This document shows positions 55,301 to 60,673 of a stretch of 64,000 nt of DNA, piece by piece; positions within the stretch are counted from its first letter, which is position 1, and each line of letters begins with the position of its first letter. Origin of the DNA: Jaenimonas drosophilae (lineage: Eukaryota; Euglenozoa; Kinetoplastea; Trypanosomatida; Trypanosomatidae). Made by a program: the position numbers and the translations under genes. Under the pieces are notes generated by a model. It saw only the letters and a list, made by a program, of their open reading frames with translations. It had not been told where the DNA came from and searched no databases. The stretch covers positions 1 to 64,000 of the forward strand of contig JASAON010001648.1 in NCBI GenBank assembly GCA_030849065.1, given 5' to 3'.

Positions 55301-56044
55301 GGTGGTCAGGAGGTACACCGTCTCGGCACGTGAATGATCATCCTGCGCGCTATCGCTCCAGTAGTCGGCGATGGCCAACTGCACCGACTCAAGCGCATCT
55401 TCGAGCTGCGCAGGCTCCATCCCCGCGAGCTTCGCCCACTCTGGCGGGAGGACGCCCGTAATGAAGGAAACGCTGCACATGCCGCTGAGCACGCTATCGA
55501 CGCAGCGCGTGAAGAGCCGCAGCGTACGTTGGCCCTGATCGTTGGCGGTCAGAGAGAAGATGACGTAGCCCGCGATGCAGGCATCCATGCGCCGTTGTTG
55601 GCCTTGTGTAAAGCATGGCGGAAAGTTGGAGATCATGTACGCAATGAGCTCTGACTGTTTCTGAATGCATCGAATGTAGGTGGCTTCGGCAATGGCTGAG
55701 ATGCCAGGGTGGTCGGACGGAAGCTCCATAAAATCAAAGGTGTTGGTGGCAACGACATCCGCGAAGGCCTTCATGGGAAGCGCATCGCTTGCATCCACCA
55801 TAACATCGCCCGCGGCAACCTTGACGGTGCCCTTGTCGGAGCCGCAGGCCGCCTTGATCATGGCGCGAAGAATGAGCGCAGAGAGCTCCTCATCAGACTT
55901 GCCACCCGCAGAAAAGTTGAGGTGCATGACGGTGGCGGTGTGTGGGCCACCTTCGGCATCCACCTCGCCGCCCGCCTTCGTCACCGCCTTGCGAGCGGCG
56001 GCGAAGCAGTCCTCCACGGTCTCTGAAACTGTGTTCTTATCCAT
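43343..56044 (-). CDS. DYNC2H1: Cytoplasmic dynein 2 (IFT) heavy chain, DYNC2H1-like
   Basis: A 4,233-residue dynein heavy chain (human DYNC2H1 4,307) that drives retrograde intraflagellar transport. An N-terminal tail and linker fill residues 1 to ~1,600. AAA1 has GPAGTGKT (about 1,649) within RCYLTLTQGMQLGYGGNPY, then FNCDEGIDFKSMGRIF and GAWGCFDEFNRL. AAA2 has GPSGSGKST (about 1,949) and AAA3 has GPEGCGKT (about 2,261). AAA4 has a broken P-loop, GRSGVCAS (about 2,602). The stalk coiled coils span roughly 2,815-3,170, followed by AAA5, AAA6 and a C-terminal domain. AAA1 and AAA4 sequence blocks favour dynein-2 over dynein-1 or axonemal dyneins. Kinetoplastids have two dynein-2 heavy chains; which one this is cannot be told. 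ATG 56044 is used; the frame opens to a TTG. Confidence 0.93.
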   Translation of the reverse strand: MDKNTVSETVEDCFAAARKAVTKAGGEVDAEGGPHTATVMHLNFSAGGKSDEELSALILRAMIKAACGSDKGTVKVAAGDVMVDASDALPMKAFADVVATNTFDFMELPSDHPGISAIAEATYIRCIQKQSELIAYMISNFPPCFTQGQQRRMDACIAGYVIFSLTANDQGQRTLRLFTRCVDSVLSGMCSVSFITGVLPPEWAKLAGMEPAQLEDALESVQLAIADYWSDSAQDDHSRAETVYLLTTVGADLARYFKLRVRNAGGVFHGDKNALELAISFLDDWCSACHKLSTIDFGGSWGAAYKDTALIAMVDRLRAVQALREILSEAAELLDANTFKSLKTEVLWDVFADVDVFASSAATDKTWSISLHAFYRRLEPVEHRCAAALHDFFSSRGNLAPQTVLNEFSCFHQLVKRPIISKELLSERDGFLSKLNERLQSIRLEFEHRSESAENEAVLEEEDRKSQTGRFMPGVVNNIVWVRQLSARVKEMQSMCRSVLSDLANSAEFLKDSKHLAEDIDDYEQEVFRNWVMDVEDNLSNLRLDANSSLMEINVDGQVEVNFSERLVQLLKEVRIFSAMGFRIPESVIRLSKQGHEFYQKGLALKRVANTYNTMSKDIIPSTDAMLLEPAVAFEKVIAARGNDQLTWKSNEADKFIAKLNSASQSLTNNNRRLHKLHRDIGIIVAELFHIDLLKARDRWLGKVRVIREKMETSGFGNTDAWREYWDMQLYKAMESQYQQGLESLHESVSEIRADIVLDGLTGQAGLRPPLESLRQQYYLQMKDFITFPIRFQGCSSRTDIFAGMPARNEQAIFAVMQQAGRLFKKVQHELKRFTPMLVIGRCGQAGNPTLEEIVGASLKEVQHWEQSIRLLKQKGKEINSEELFIKCGCITLCTAAIKGVVEEHLFRLTEALKVTLRQSAEQHLSGIESFLSKVEQCLDSKLTKLDEIGEANMLYAELMEQRPTKEVEFHHFYNKNVLYQSMTGGGGLDFAATMKKWEAYMGRLDAHEKEVEDQLNKMKFSVSEMLQNWNKDVERFTNQWNELKPKDVNAAAPLEFVSRRREEVKGLRETGDELCKQCQYFQMDDPDLQPLEELEKDVEEYFTMWSLLGEYQTEVKALKGESWIIFRSKIYRFEDFVRLWQERLKEIPANTVTVHIRTMLDQWSKCAPLLKFVRGDGFTPTHWVELFGLLGLRNVTQDTVTFGHILDRYENILKQEVAIKKLHSRAQGEAQIREALDDVRAWGTEARFTLCPHPDRPGMVLITEWKDTISALSDNQALLLSMKESPYFAMFASDANKWEERLATLDEYLRHMNQIQRRWVYLEPIFRRGALPNEQQRFDRIDKQYLVIMEAVKADNRLVSLASHAEYKAMLTSVLEQLERCQKSLNQYLEEKRESFPRFYFISDDDLLEILAQSKNPSVIQSHLKKLFMGIHSVHFDSAKENIVRLQSLEGEVVPLTKAVRITEEVERWLSVLDGAMKDTLKTHLAQCVAKMDIGTYASQILCTAEMINFTRKTEEAIAQSKGGALQQHKANLQAQLRELTAYAGGNSDVLVGIKLKALIMDLIHNIEVVELLINNNVEKETDWLWRKQLRFYLDNRDNCVLRMVDAEFNYSYEYQGNAPKLVHTPLTDRCYLTLTQGMQLGYGGNPYGPAGTGKTESVKALGNAMGRQVLVFNCDEGIDFKSMGRIFTGLVKCGAWGCFDEFNRLKVDQLSAVSQMIQIIQEALKNGDPHCHLLGREIDVSSNAGIFVTLNPAGKGYGGRSKLPDNLKQLFRSIAMSAPDNELITETILFSEGFENAKDLAKKTVEIFNLSKQLLSAQQHYDWGLRAMKAVLRLGGTLIHDFLMERIAGKVEISPEKILAKESELLIKSLRVNTLSKLTFDDAVLFNNLINDVFPGISIMEIDYKELRPAIEESLKDLNLQLVEAQVQKILQLYEALRQRMGVVLVGPSGSGKSTLMKVLRKALQRLGKQMPLYIVNPKALPRNQLLGHMDPDTREWFDGVLTEAARKVVKEANEVQSWVFCDGDIDPEWVESLNSVLDDNKLLTMPNGVRIQFGDNVNFLFETHSLEYASPATVSRMGIIYLSEEDVDPKIAVASWLMDRPEESRAQLKRWIDEYFYKAIDSLTATEKLIVETTRTGLVMSGLSQLQDCTTKAQFALALIYGLGSYLPEELRKDYAKDILYLVGEKAPDPKNPIDFKYDAEAGRYLSFEFEPSLDISVDDLFRHPMVPTVDCQRSLEIMKAWSKPLKPGVYRPFILVGPEGCGKTMLLNNLFEQSFSTRVATVNCSAQTEALHVIQKLKQTCQTFNTNQGKVLRPKEAERLVLLLKDLNLPKPDKYGTVQLHSLLQQLILYNGFYDSDLEWVTVERVQIVGSMNPPGSMGRYPVAPRFLAIVSVLSISYPTREALQLVYSEFFNIMMQSQRLQLNIPGKGAADIARIMTTVYEIISARCTVDTAPHYIFNPRDITKWALNLLSYSSAEIGDAIAYEGRRIFVDRLITVEERMKLTKVIKDNLTFLVGHKGAPTDKESVYYVSWLDASASGKKKLTSTGLDDLKKSSEMLLLNYSREYADLNIQLIPEVCAWIARVDRVLSQERGNLLLIGRSGVCASEIVRLVAYNSRTDVVSLGLTREYGVKQFYTELKSVMTKAGVEGQSVVLLLEDFNFFNPVFLESINSLLSSGEVTGLFTPEEQDAMLGPLKEDAMGEGMSTYNYFIDRIARFLHVVVVMDSTNPNYEAQCRANPALFTRCNVYWMGTWDSGSLKVIPRMMIEDVFKILDARNDTKDFSLTTELVHMHRGFGEKYSPQHFKCLCSTYEHLFLKKRTEITDSQKRLASGVAKLDEAQENVDHIASDVSEKKTMLEAKQTEADEALKEIQEKMEEAGEQKRGIHKIQKGLDKEQAAIQERKAVIEKKLSAIQPVLNDALSAVSSIKSDHLSELKSMKQPPTAVQDVMEGVIVLLNCKGERNWAAIRKILAGDIKGQILNYDINSVSPQTRAEVEKFMNAKESSFKRDVISRASKAASPMAEWLRAVIEYSKVLETVQPMRDELKEYETNLKDGQAKKMKYEGKLHKVEGKVEQLKEKFRDKTTEAERLKGHLEQAEQLLTNAKELLSKLGTEHSRWSAQMKAINADVNSLPKRCLLAAGFVTYLGGEAEDVRGSVVEDWKARVKGVDDFHFFTFLREESVQLHYKAEGLPGDELSMDNAVMIQEQTTTPFIEDPSGQAIDWLVNHLKGKKEVVEQCSISEERLVSALELALRFGKKFIITDVDRIEPFMYAILRKELHNEGTKRVIQIGDRRTVDYADGFQLYLVTRSTDLFVSPDVLSYLTPVSFSITQSGLEGQFLGITIQHEQPELEKEKLQILKEEEKLKMQLAQLEESLLSDLANSKGSLLENVSLIESLNQIKTQASVIGDSLAKSKEVQEQLDLKRNVYRPFATTASRIYFLTKGLKELSHMYQFSFSVFMDLFTRTLAAHKELRTDPETKIGVLKETFIQQTVSSISRSLLKQHRVVFAIHLAHALSPNECTTTEWDFFLDQTIASEERCKDIRVPSFVLPDSADQFRQLSALFPDLASKLHLHEADVWLEWMRTSTPEQEYPSFLKPLTSFQRLIVMKTLRSDRLIAAMSLVACQLLKVDSLGESGTLATLVDSTESSTPVLLITTTGADPSQELQSIACDKVGKSRFHQLAMGGGQTDEAMRLLREAAERGEWLFLKNLHLVIPWVITLQKELNRLTLHQNFRLFLTTEAHDEFPTILLSQCMKVTFEAPPGIKQNLIRTYSDWGKSFLESKEVQQKELLFVAASLHAIIQERRSYIPQGWSKMYEVTASDLKSAADIVIRQSRHEVDWKSIRGIFDSAIYGGKMETDYDSRILTTYIDGFFQAKCLPSQNSKVEPIFHHSRVPDGGQFKDYMKAIKALPDNDVPELFALPPNADRVVQITRVKEIIGNLQRINEAKEEATMNREEWGARLSPILQAWSSLTAPHADLLTHHVAATHGKTNPIEGFMAAEVAAALKLVAVVEASMDDLRKVVEGTALLTEQRRAEASSMISGEVPPQWEGCFPSAARMMPWMQALLRRAVAISQMYTVTVNGGLLKSTLNISSLFRAKTFLNALRQDTAHTIKKPLVSLKLVASTSNPPANAPIPVCLEGLLLQGAVLDDKDLLQPIATADEAAVFAMPKTYIAWMTTVPEHKASVSVPVYANCTKEDYLCDFVLPCEGVETAKRFVLAGTSIVLEQ

Positions 56045-56505
56045 CGTTCCACGAACACACACACTCTCTCTCAAGTTGATGTATGGATGATGAATGCAAG
56101 CGTGGAGTTGGTTGGTGTAGCTTCACTCAGAAGAAAGAAAAAAAAAACCAATGACGTGTGGGGCCTACGACTACGTACGTCTTCTACTCACCCACACACA
56201 CAACCGAACCGAATATGGGGGTGTTGCCAATCAGCCACGTAGTGAGGTGGGTTGATGTGGCAGATGTTGGAACGTCTAGAGAGAACGGCTGCAACAACCA
56301 CAAAAGCTGGAAGAAGAAAATATGTGTGTAGCTCGCCGATATACGAAAATAACTTGTTTGGAACTACGAACATAACAACAAGAAAAGGTTGAAGAAGACA
56401 ATGTCACTGGGCATGGATGATGATGTTGTACTCAATCTGTGTATGTGTGTTGGTGCATCGAATGTGTGTGTTGATGAAGATTTCTGTGCTTCCATCAGCT
56501 CACGA
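56045..56505. other. Intergenic spacer between dynein and RPA1-like genes
   Basis: No gene is seen in 461 bases. It contains the dynein splice-acceptor candidate (56126-56147) and a short CA repeat at about 56190-56203. Confidence 0.65.
56126..56147 (-). promoter_or_regulatory. Predicted trans-splice acceptor for the dynein gene
   Basis: A T10 run followed by CTTTCTTCTG and AG at 56126-56127 lies about 80 nt upstream of ATG 56044 on the minus strand. Confidence 0.5.
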
Positions 56506-58317
56506 CTACAGCATCAGCCCATCAATCGCAGAGAGCAGAGTGAGGCTGCACGTGGAGTAGTTGATGTACTTGCAATTGACGATGGTGAAGGCACCCGAAG
56601 TGGGGTTCCGCAGCATCCATACAAGTACAGTCGTACCCATCAGGGCATGGCAACGCTGACCTTCGTAGTGTGCGTCAGACGCAGCGCGGCTCACGAAGAC
56701 CTCCTCCTTCTCTTCAAAGAGCGACTCCGCCACGGCAATAAACCCAACGGCGGTGATGAGCTCGATGCCATCACTCAGCTCCAGATCCACTCGAAAGCCC
56801 AGCGAGACGTGTGTGCATCCGCAAGCAACGCAATGAATGGTCGTGGCATCTTCCAAAAAGGTGCTGCATCGCGCACATCGTCGGTGAAGGACGGGGCAAC
56901 GCACGCCATGAATGCGTGCCAGAACAGGAAGTGTGGGTGAGGCATCGCCGAGGCGCAAAACCACTTGCATCTGTTCTGGAATCATGCCAACGTTGGTCGG
57001 CACCTCCGCCACCACGTCCATCAACGTGGGTGAGGCATTTGCTCCACCAGCCACCACCTCCTCGCTCATCTTCAGTGCGATGGTGCCCGCGGTGGTGGAG
57101 AGTGTACGTCGCTTCATGAATTCACGCACAACACACTTGTGAAAAATCCAACGTTCGCGACGATGTGGCTCGACCTGCTCCGCCAACTCAGCCCACATGG
57201 TGATGTCAATGGTGATGTTTGCCCGACGCTCATCCTCCAGCTCAACCACCACACGCGTCACTCGGCCACGTTTGGTGCGGAGTTGAGTGGCCTCACTGAC
57301 GCTGCGTACAACGCCAACCACCGAGACGAGGGCGTTGAGCTCCACCGAGGCCACGACCTCTGCCACGGGCGAGAGGCCATGACCAAGGGAGCCAACAAGA
57401 CGCGACGGATGCAACGGCAGCACCACTCCACAATCGTCAGCATCGCCACCAGCACCATGAAGTAGGTCATTGCTTCTCTCGTCCAGGACAACATGCACGT
57501 GTTGCTCGCGGCACTGAATGCTCACCGGCCCACTGGTTTCCCCCGTAGCCCACGTGATGCTGCCTCCATCAATCACCACCACGCGACCTACATCAATGAT
57601 GTTTTCCAGAAAATTGGTGCCTCCCCACACTTGCAGCACAATGGCATCTCCACGAGCATCTACACCGACGCACCGACAGCCATCTTGGCGCCGTGTGCTT
57701 GGGCGATCATCGCGTTGAGGATTGTTGTGCTGCCAACACCAAACCAAGCGAAGCTTCATTGACCATGGAGATAGAACACACTGAGGATTGGTGGTTAGAT
57801 CCGCAATGAAGATGCGAGGAAGGGAGGTGTCAGGGTTGTGGTGGTGGTGTGCGTCGGTGCGTGATGTACGTGGCCCCACCCCACCACGTGGCTGCAGTAG
57901 TGAGCGTGCTGAAAGCTTGAAGAGGGTGCGCTCGAAGCTTGGCTCACCAATGATCGAGAGCGGAATGCTGGAATAGGCCGCCTCACGTGGAATCACCACA
58001 TTGAGCCCGTTGGCGGCTGTTGCGATGGCGTAGGCCCGTAGCACGATGCAACAACCAACGTCGAGCTGAAAGTCGCGCACCGCCATCTCCAGTGGCGAGG
58101 AGGGCGGCACCACACACCACATCAACGAGAGGCCATCACTAACGGCCAAATAGAAGCGGGACGGGGATGTCCTACTTGGCTTCAGTGGAAAGCGCTGCAC
58201 GTCGAGCACCTGCAGCGTTGGATGGTGCCAACGCTCTTGGTTCCATTGCACCACCTCCTCGGAGCTCAACGCACCCACGAGGGCCGCTGCACAAAAGCCT
58301 TCAGACAAGGACGTCAT
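56506..58317 (-). CDS. RPA1-like single-strand DNA-binding protein with RPA70N domain
   Basis: A 603-residue homologue of the large subunit of replication protein A. An N-terminal OB fold (about 1-120: LSEGFCAAALVGAL, PTLQVLDVQRFPL, RFYLAVSDGLSLMW) matches RPA70N/DBD-F. DBD-A and DBD-B-like folds follow (GRVVVIDGGSITWA; VASVELNALVSVVGVVRSV, ANITIDITMWAEL). The C-terminal DBD-C carries a Cys4 zinc site, C-x2-C-x11-C-x2-C (from about residue 481, CARCSTFLEDATTIHCVAC). It lacks long stretches of strong identity, so a paralogue or divergent RPA1 is likely. The frame opens to a TTG; ATG 58317 aligns with the family N-terminus. Confidence 0.75.
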   Translation of the reverse strand: MTSLSEGFCAAALVGALSSEEVVQWNQERWHHPTLQVLDVQRFPLKPSRTSPSRFYLAVSDGLSLMWCVVPPSSPLEMAVRDFQLDVGCCIVLRAYAIATAANGLNVVIPREAAYSSIPLSIIGEPSFERTLFKLSARSLLQPRGGVGPRTSRTDAHHHHNPDTSLPRIFIADLTTNPQCVLSPWSMKLRLVWCWQHNNPQRDDRPSTRRQDGCRCVGVDARGDAIVLQVWGGTNFLENIIDVGRVVVIDGGSITWATGETSGPVSIQCREQHVHVVLDERSNDLLHGAGGDADDCGVVLPLHPSRLVGSLGHGLSPVAEVVASVELNALVSVVGVVRSVSEATQLRTKRGRVTRVVVELEDERRANITIDITMWAELAEQVEPHRRERWIFHKCVVREFMKRRTLSTTAGTIALKMSEEVVAGGANASPTLMDVVAEVPTNVGMIPEQMQVVLRLGDASPTLPVLARIHGVRCPVLHRRCARCSTFLEDATTIHCVACGCTHVSLGFRVDLELSDGIELITAVGFIAVAESLFEEKEEVFVSRAASDAHYEGQRCHALMGTTVLVWMLRNPTSGAFTIVNCKYINYSTCSLTLLSAIDGLML

Positions 58318-58648
58318 GAAGGTTGAATCACCAGCAGCAACAAGGACAACACGCGAATACACAGCTTGTGTACTGCACCTCTGTGTGTGTGTGTGTGTGT
58401 GGCTGACCAACAAATGATGAGCCAACTATACGCACATCACGGCTATACCAAAAACACACAAGGAGGAAGAAGTAGGCAGCAGCATCTCCACACAAGAACA
58501 ACAGCAACATCATCATCCTGCACTTCATGGTTGTGTGTTTGTGCTGAATGTCTTGGATTCGCTATTCATCGTGCACCATCAACGCACAGGGCGGCTTGCT
58601 CATACGCGCACAGACTATCTAAGCTCTGCCACACGCCCAGCCACGAAT
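58318..58648. other. Intergenic spacer with TG repeat
   Basis: No gene is seen. A (TG)10 tract lies at 58382-58401, upstream of the RPA1-like gene on the coding strand (CA on that strand). Confidence 0.65.
58382..58401. repeat. (TG)10 dinucleotide repeat
   Basis: Ten TG units, about 65 bases upstream of the RPA1-like ATG on the coding strand. Simple sequence. Confidence 0.9.
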
Positions 58649-60244
58649 CTATGAGGGTTGTGGCTGATCTCGTCGGGCGGCAGGTGTTGCGTACTGCTGC
58701 TCATCATCCGCACCCACGTTATGGCCTTGGAAGAGGTCAGGACGGTGCCGTGTGAAGGCATATGCGTGCTGGGTTGTTGTTGCCAATCGACGTACAACAT
58801 CCGCAATGATGGGCGATCGCGTTGCCTCTCCACTTCCGGGCGAATGACGCTCGATGCGCTGGCGGCTGGGCGTCGCGGGCTTTGGCGAGCTCATCGCCAA
58901 CTCAGCCCCCGGCGAAGCAGCAGGACATGTGGAGCTACTGATGCCGAAGTTGTTGTTGTTGTTGTTGCTGTTGGCTGCAGCATCATTGCGATAATCAGCC
59001 ACGTCCTGCAGGGTCATGCGTGCGGCAGCCGTGGAGGACTGCCGCTCCATGTGGCTGTGTTCCGCCACCCCGCCTCTCCACGACGTCGTCAGCGAGCTTC
59101 CTCCAACATCACTGTTGATGTTGGCGATGTTGCTCGGCAACCCATCTCCACGTGAGGTGAACCACGAATCAGTGGAGAGACGATGGCTGTGTTGTTGTTG
59201 TTGTTGTTGCCGTTGTGTTGCGTATCTCTCCGACTTGGCTAGTGGCCGTCCGTAGGCAATGTTTGGCTGAAAACGTGAGGGACTTGAGCCAGTTGTGTTT
59301 CTCTGATGACGCGAGGTGTTGAGCATCATGTTGGCGTTGCTACGAATGTGAAAAGGAGTATTCTCATCCATATCAAGACGACTGCGCCACGCATCATCTT
59401 CACGTGGTGTTGGCCATCCACCGCAATCCATCAAACGAGCTCCGTGGGCCGACCGAGGCGTCGTCCTCTCACTATAGCCCCGACGTACCGGCGTGATGCG
59501 GTGTTGTTGTTGTGGCGATGATGATGATGATGGCTGAGCCCAATCCTTGGCTCCACTACGGCTGGGCGGGCTTCTGCTCAGCTCCATCGCTTTTTTCTTG
59601 GAGGCACTCCGACGCAGGACGGAGGCTCGATTCTCGCGCATCACCGGTGATTGAGGAGATGTACTCCCCGTCGCCGCTGCTGCTGCAGAATGTGTGTGCC
59701 GCATGGATGAGATTGGCTGCCTACGTTGCGACGATGCAGCACGTGGCTTTGAGCTCTCCTTCTTCCGTGTGGTAGCTGCTCGTGCAGCAGCATCTCCGTT
59801 GAGGTACGGACGAATCCTACTCACCGCTTCGAAGTACTCCACATCATTTGGGTCGATGTGTGATCGGCGATGACGAGTTGGCGCGACATCACGCGCAAAT
59901 CGCTGTAGCTCCTTCGTATATGCCTCCAACGAATCCGTGGGCGGATGTGGGTGTGGCTCCTCACTCCGACCATGATCATGAAGAGTACTGTGTTGCTGCT
60001 TCGATGCAGCTGCGACGTGTTGATCTTCCAAGTTTACGACGCGTTGTGTTGTTCCTCGTACAGGTTTCTGTTGTAGTCGCTGCGAGCGTTGAGCACGGAT
60101 TTTTGCCTCGCATGCCTGCAAATCGTCCTCGATCCGGTCGCGACGTGAATGAAGCGCTGAAGAAATGCGATGAGTGCGTGGCCGCGATGGATTGGCCGCC
60201 GCCTCCTCCGTTGTTTTCTTCGGCTGTAGATAGCGATATGGCAT
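58649..60244 (-). CDS. Disordered low-complexity protein, unknown
   Basis: About 531 residues, rich in Ser, Arg, Gln, Ala, His and Asn, with homopolymer runs (Q7 near residue 349, N6, S5, A5). No recognised domain. A short helical stretch near residues 110-150 (AYTKELQRFARDVAP, DPNDVEYFEAVSRIRPYLN) is the most structured part. Many RS/SPSR-like and SPP motifs suggest phosphorylation. The frame contains an earlier ATG at 60277, but a strong pyrimidine tract followed by AGs at 60255-60268 lies between the two, so trans-splicing would favour ATG 60244 (MPYRYLQPKK). It may be a cytoskeletal or RNA-granule protein; no function is claimed. Confidence 0.55.
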   Translation of the reverse strand: MPYRYLQPKKTTEEAAANPSRPRTHRISSALHSRRDRIEDDLQACEAKIRAQRSQRLQQKPVRGTTQRVVNLEDQHVAAASKQQHSTLHDHGRSEEPHPHPPTDSLEAYTKELQRFARDVAPTRHRRSHIDPNDVEYFEAVSRIRPYLNGDAAARAATTRKKESSKPRAASSQRRQPISSMRHTHSAAAAATGSTSPQSPVMRENRASVLRRSASKKKAMELSRSPPSRSGAKDWAQPSSSSSPQQQHRITPVRRGYSERTTPRSAHGARLMDCGGWPTPREDDAWRSRLDMDENTPFHIRSNANMMLNTSRHQRNTTGSSPSRFQPNIAYGRPLAKSERYATQRQQQQQQHSHRLSTDSWFTSRGDGLPSNIANINSDVGGSSLTTSWRGGVAEHSHMERQSSTAAARMTLQDVADYRNDAAANSNNNNNNFGISSSTCPAASPGAELAMSSPKPATPSRQRIERHSPGSGEATRSPIIADVVRRLATTTQHAYAFTRHRPDLFQGHNVGADDEQQYATPAARRDQPQPS

Positions 60245-60254
60245 CGATACCCAC

Positions 60255-60310
60255 CTAAAGGCGCTACTTGAAGACATGAAACATAAAAGAAGAAAGAAGT
60301 GAAACGAAGA
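60255..60310 (-). promoter_or_regulatory. Predicted trans-splice acceptor that decides a start
   Basis: On the minus strand, CTTCACTTCTTTCTTCTTTT is followed by AGs at 60267-60268, 60264-60265 and 60255-60256. All fall between the two in-frame ATGs at 60277 and 60244, so the 60277 ATG would be removed from the mRNA. Confidence 0.5.
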
Positions 60311-60499
60311 ATATGAAGATGCTGTGCATCATCATCACACACACGTGAGTGAGAAGCATGACGATCACACACACACATGATGCAGCAGGGCGCACATGTT
60401 AATCCCTCTTTTTTGGATTGTTTAGTAGTCGTGGATAGATAGGGTGGGCGAAACCGTGCGCATACAAGAGAGGAGGTGTGTGGTACCAACAATGATGGT

Positions 60500-60524
60500 G
60501 ATGATGATGATCCTCATCATCATC
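60500..60524. repeat. 11-bp inverted repeat from GAT triplets
   Basis: GATGATGATGA, a 3-base loop TCC, then TCATCATCATC. The perfect stem arises from back-to-back GAT and ATC triplets. It lies in the 3' region of EMC1. Confidence 0.85.
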
Positions 60525-60673
60525 GTCCGCTGCGCACAGGTGCTGACGCAAATGGTGCAAGATATGAGAAGGAGATGAGGACCAACGAAAATCAACTCTA
60601 GTTGGTACGCATCTCACATGCATACACCATCATCCTTCATCATCGCACAACACCTCCTCGTGTGGTGATGCGC

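Larger units (their letters stand above)
60245..60673. other. Intergenic spacer with GAT/CAT repeats
   Basis: No gene is seen. It holds the splice-acceptor candidate at 60255-60310, CA-rich patches at about 60330-60375 and a GAT/ATC triplet block with a perfect 11-bp inverted repeat at 60500-60524. Confidence 0.65.
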
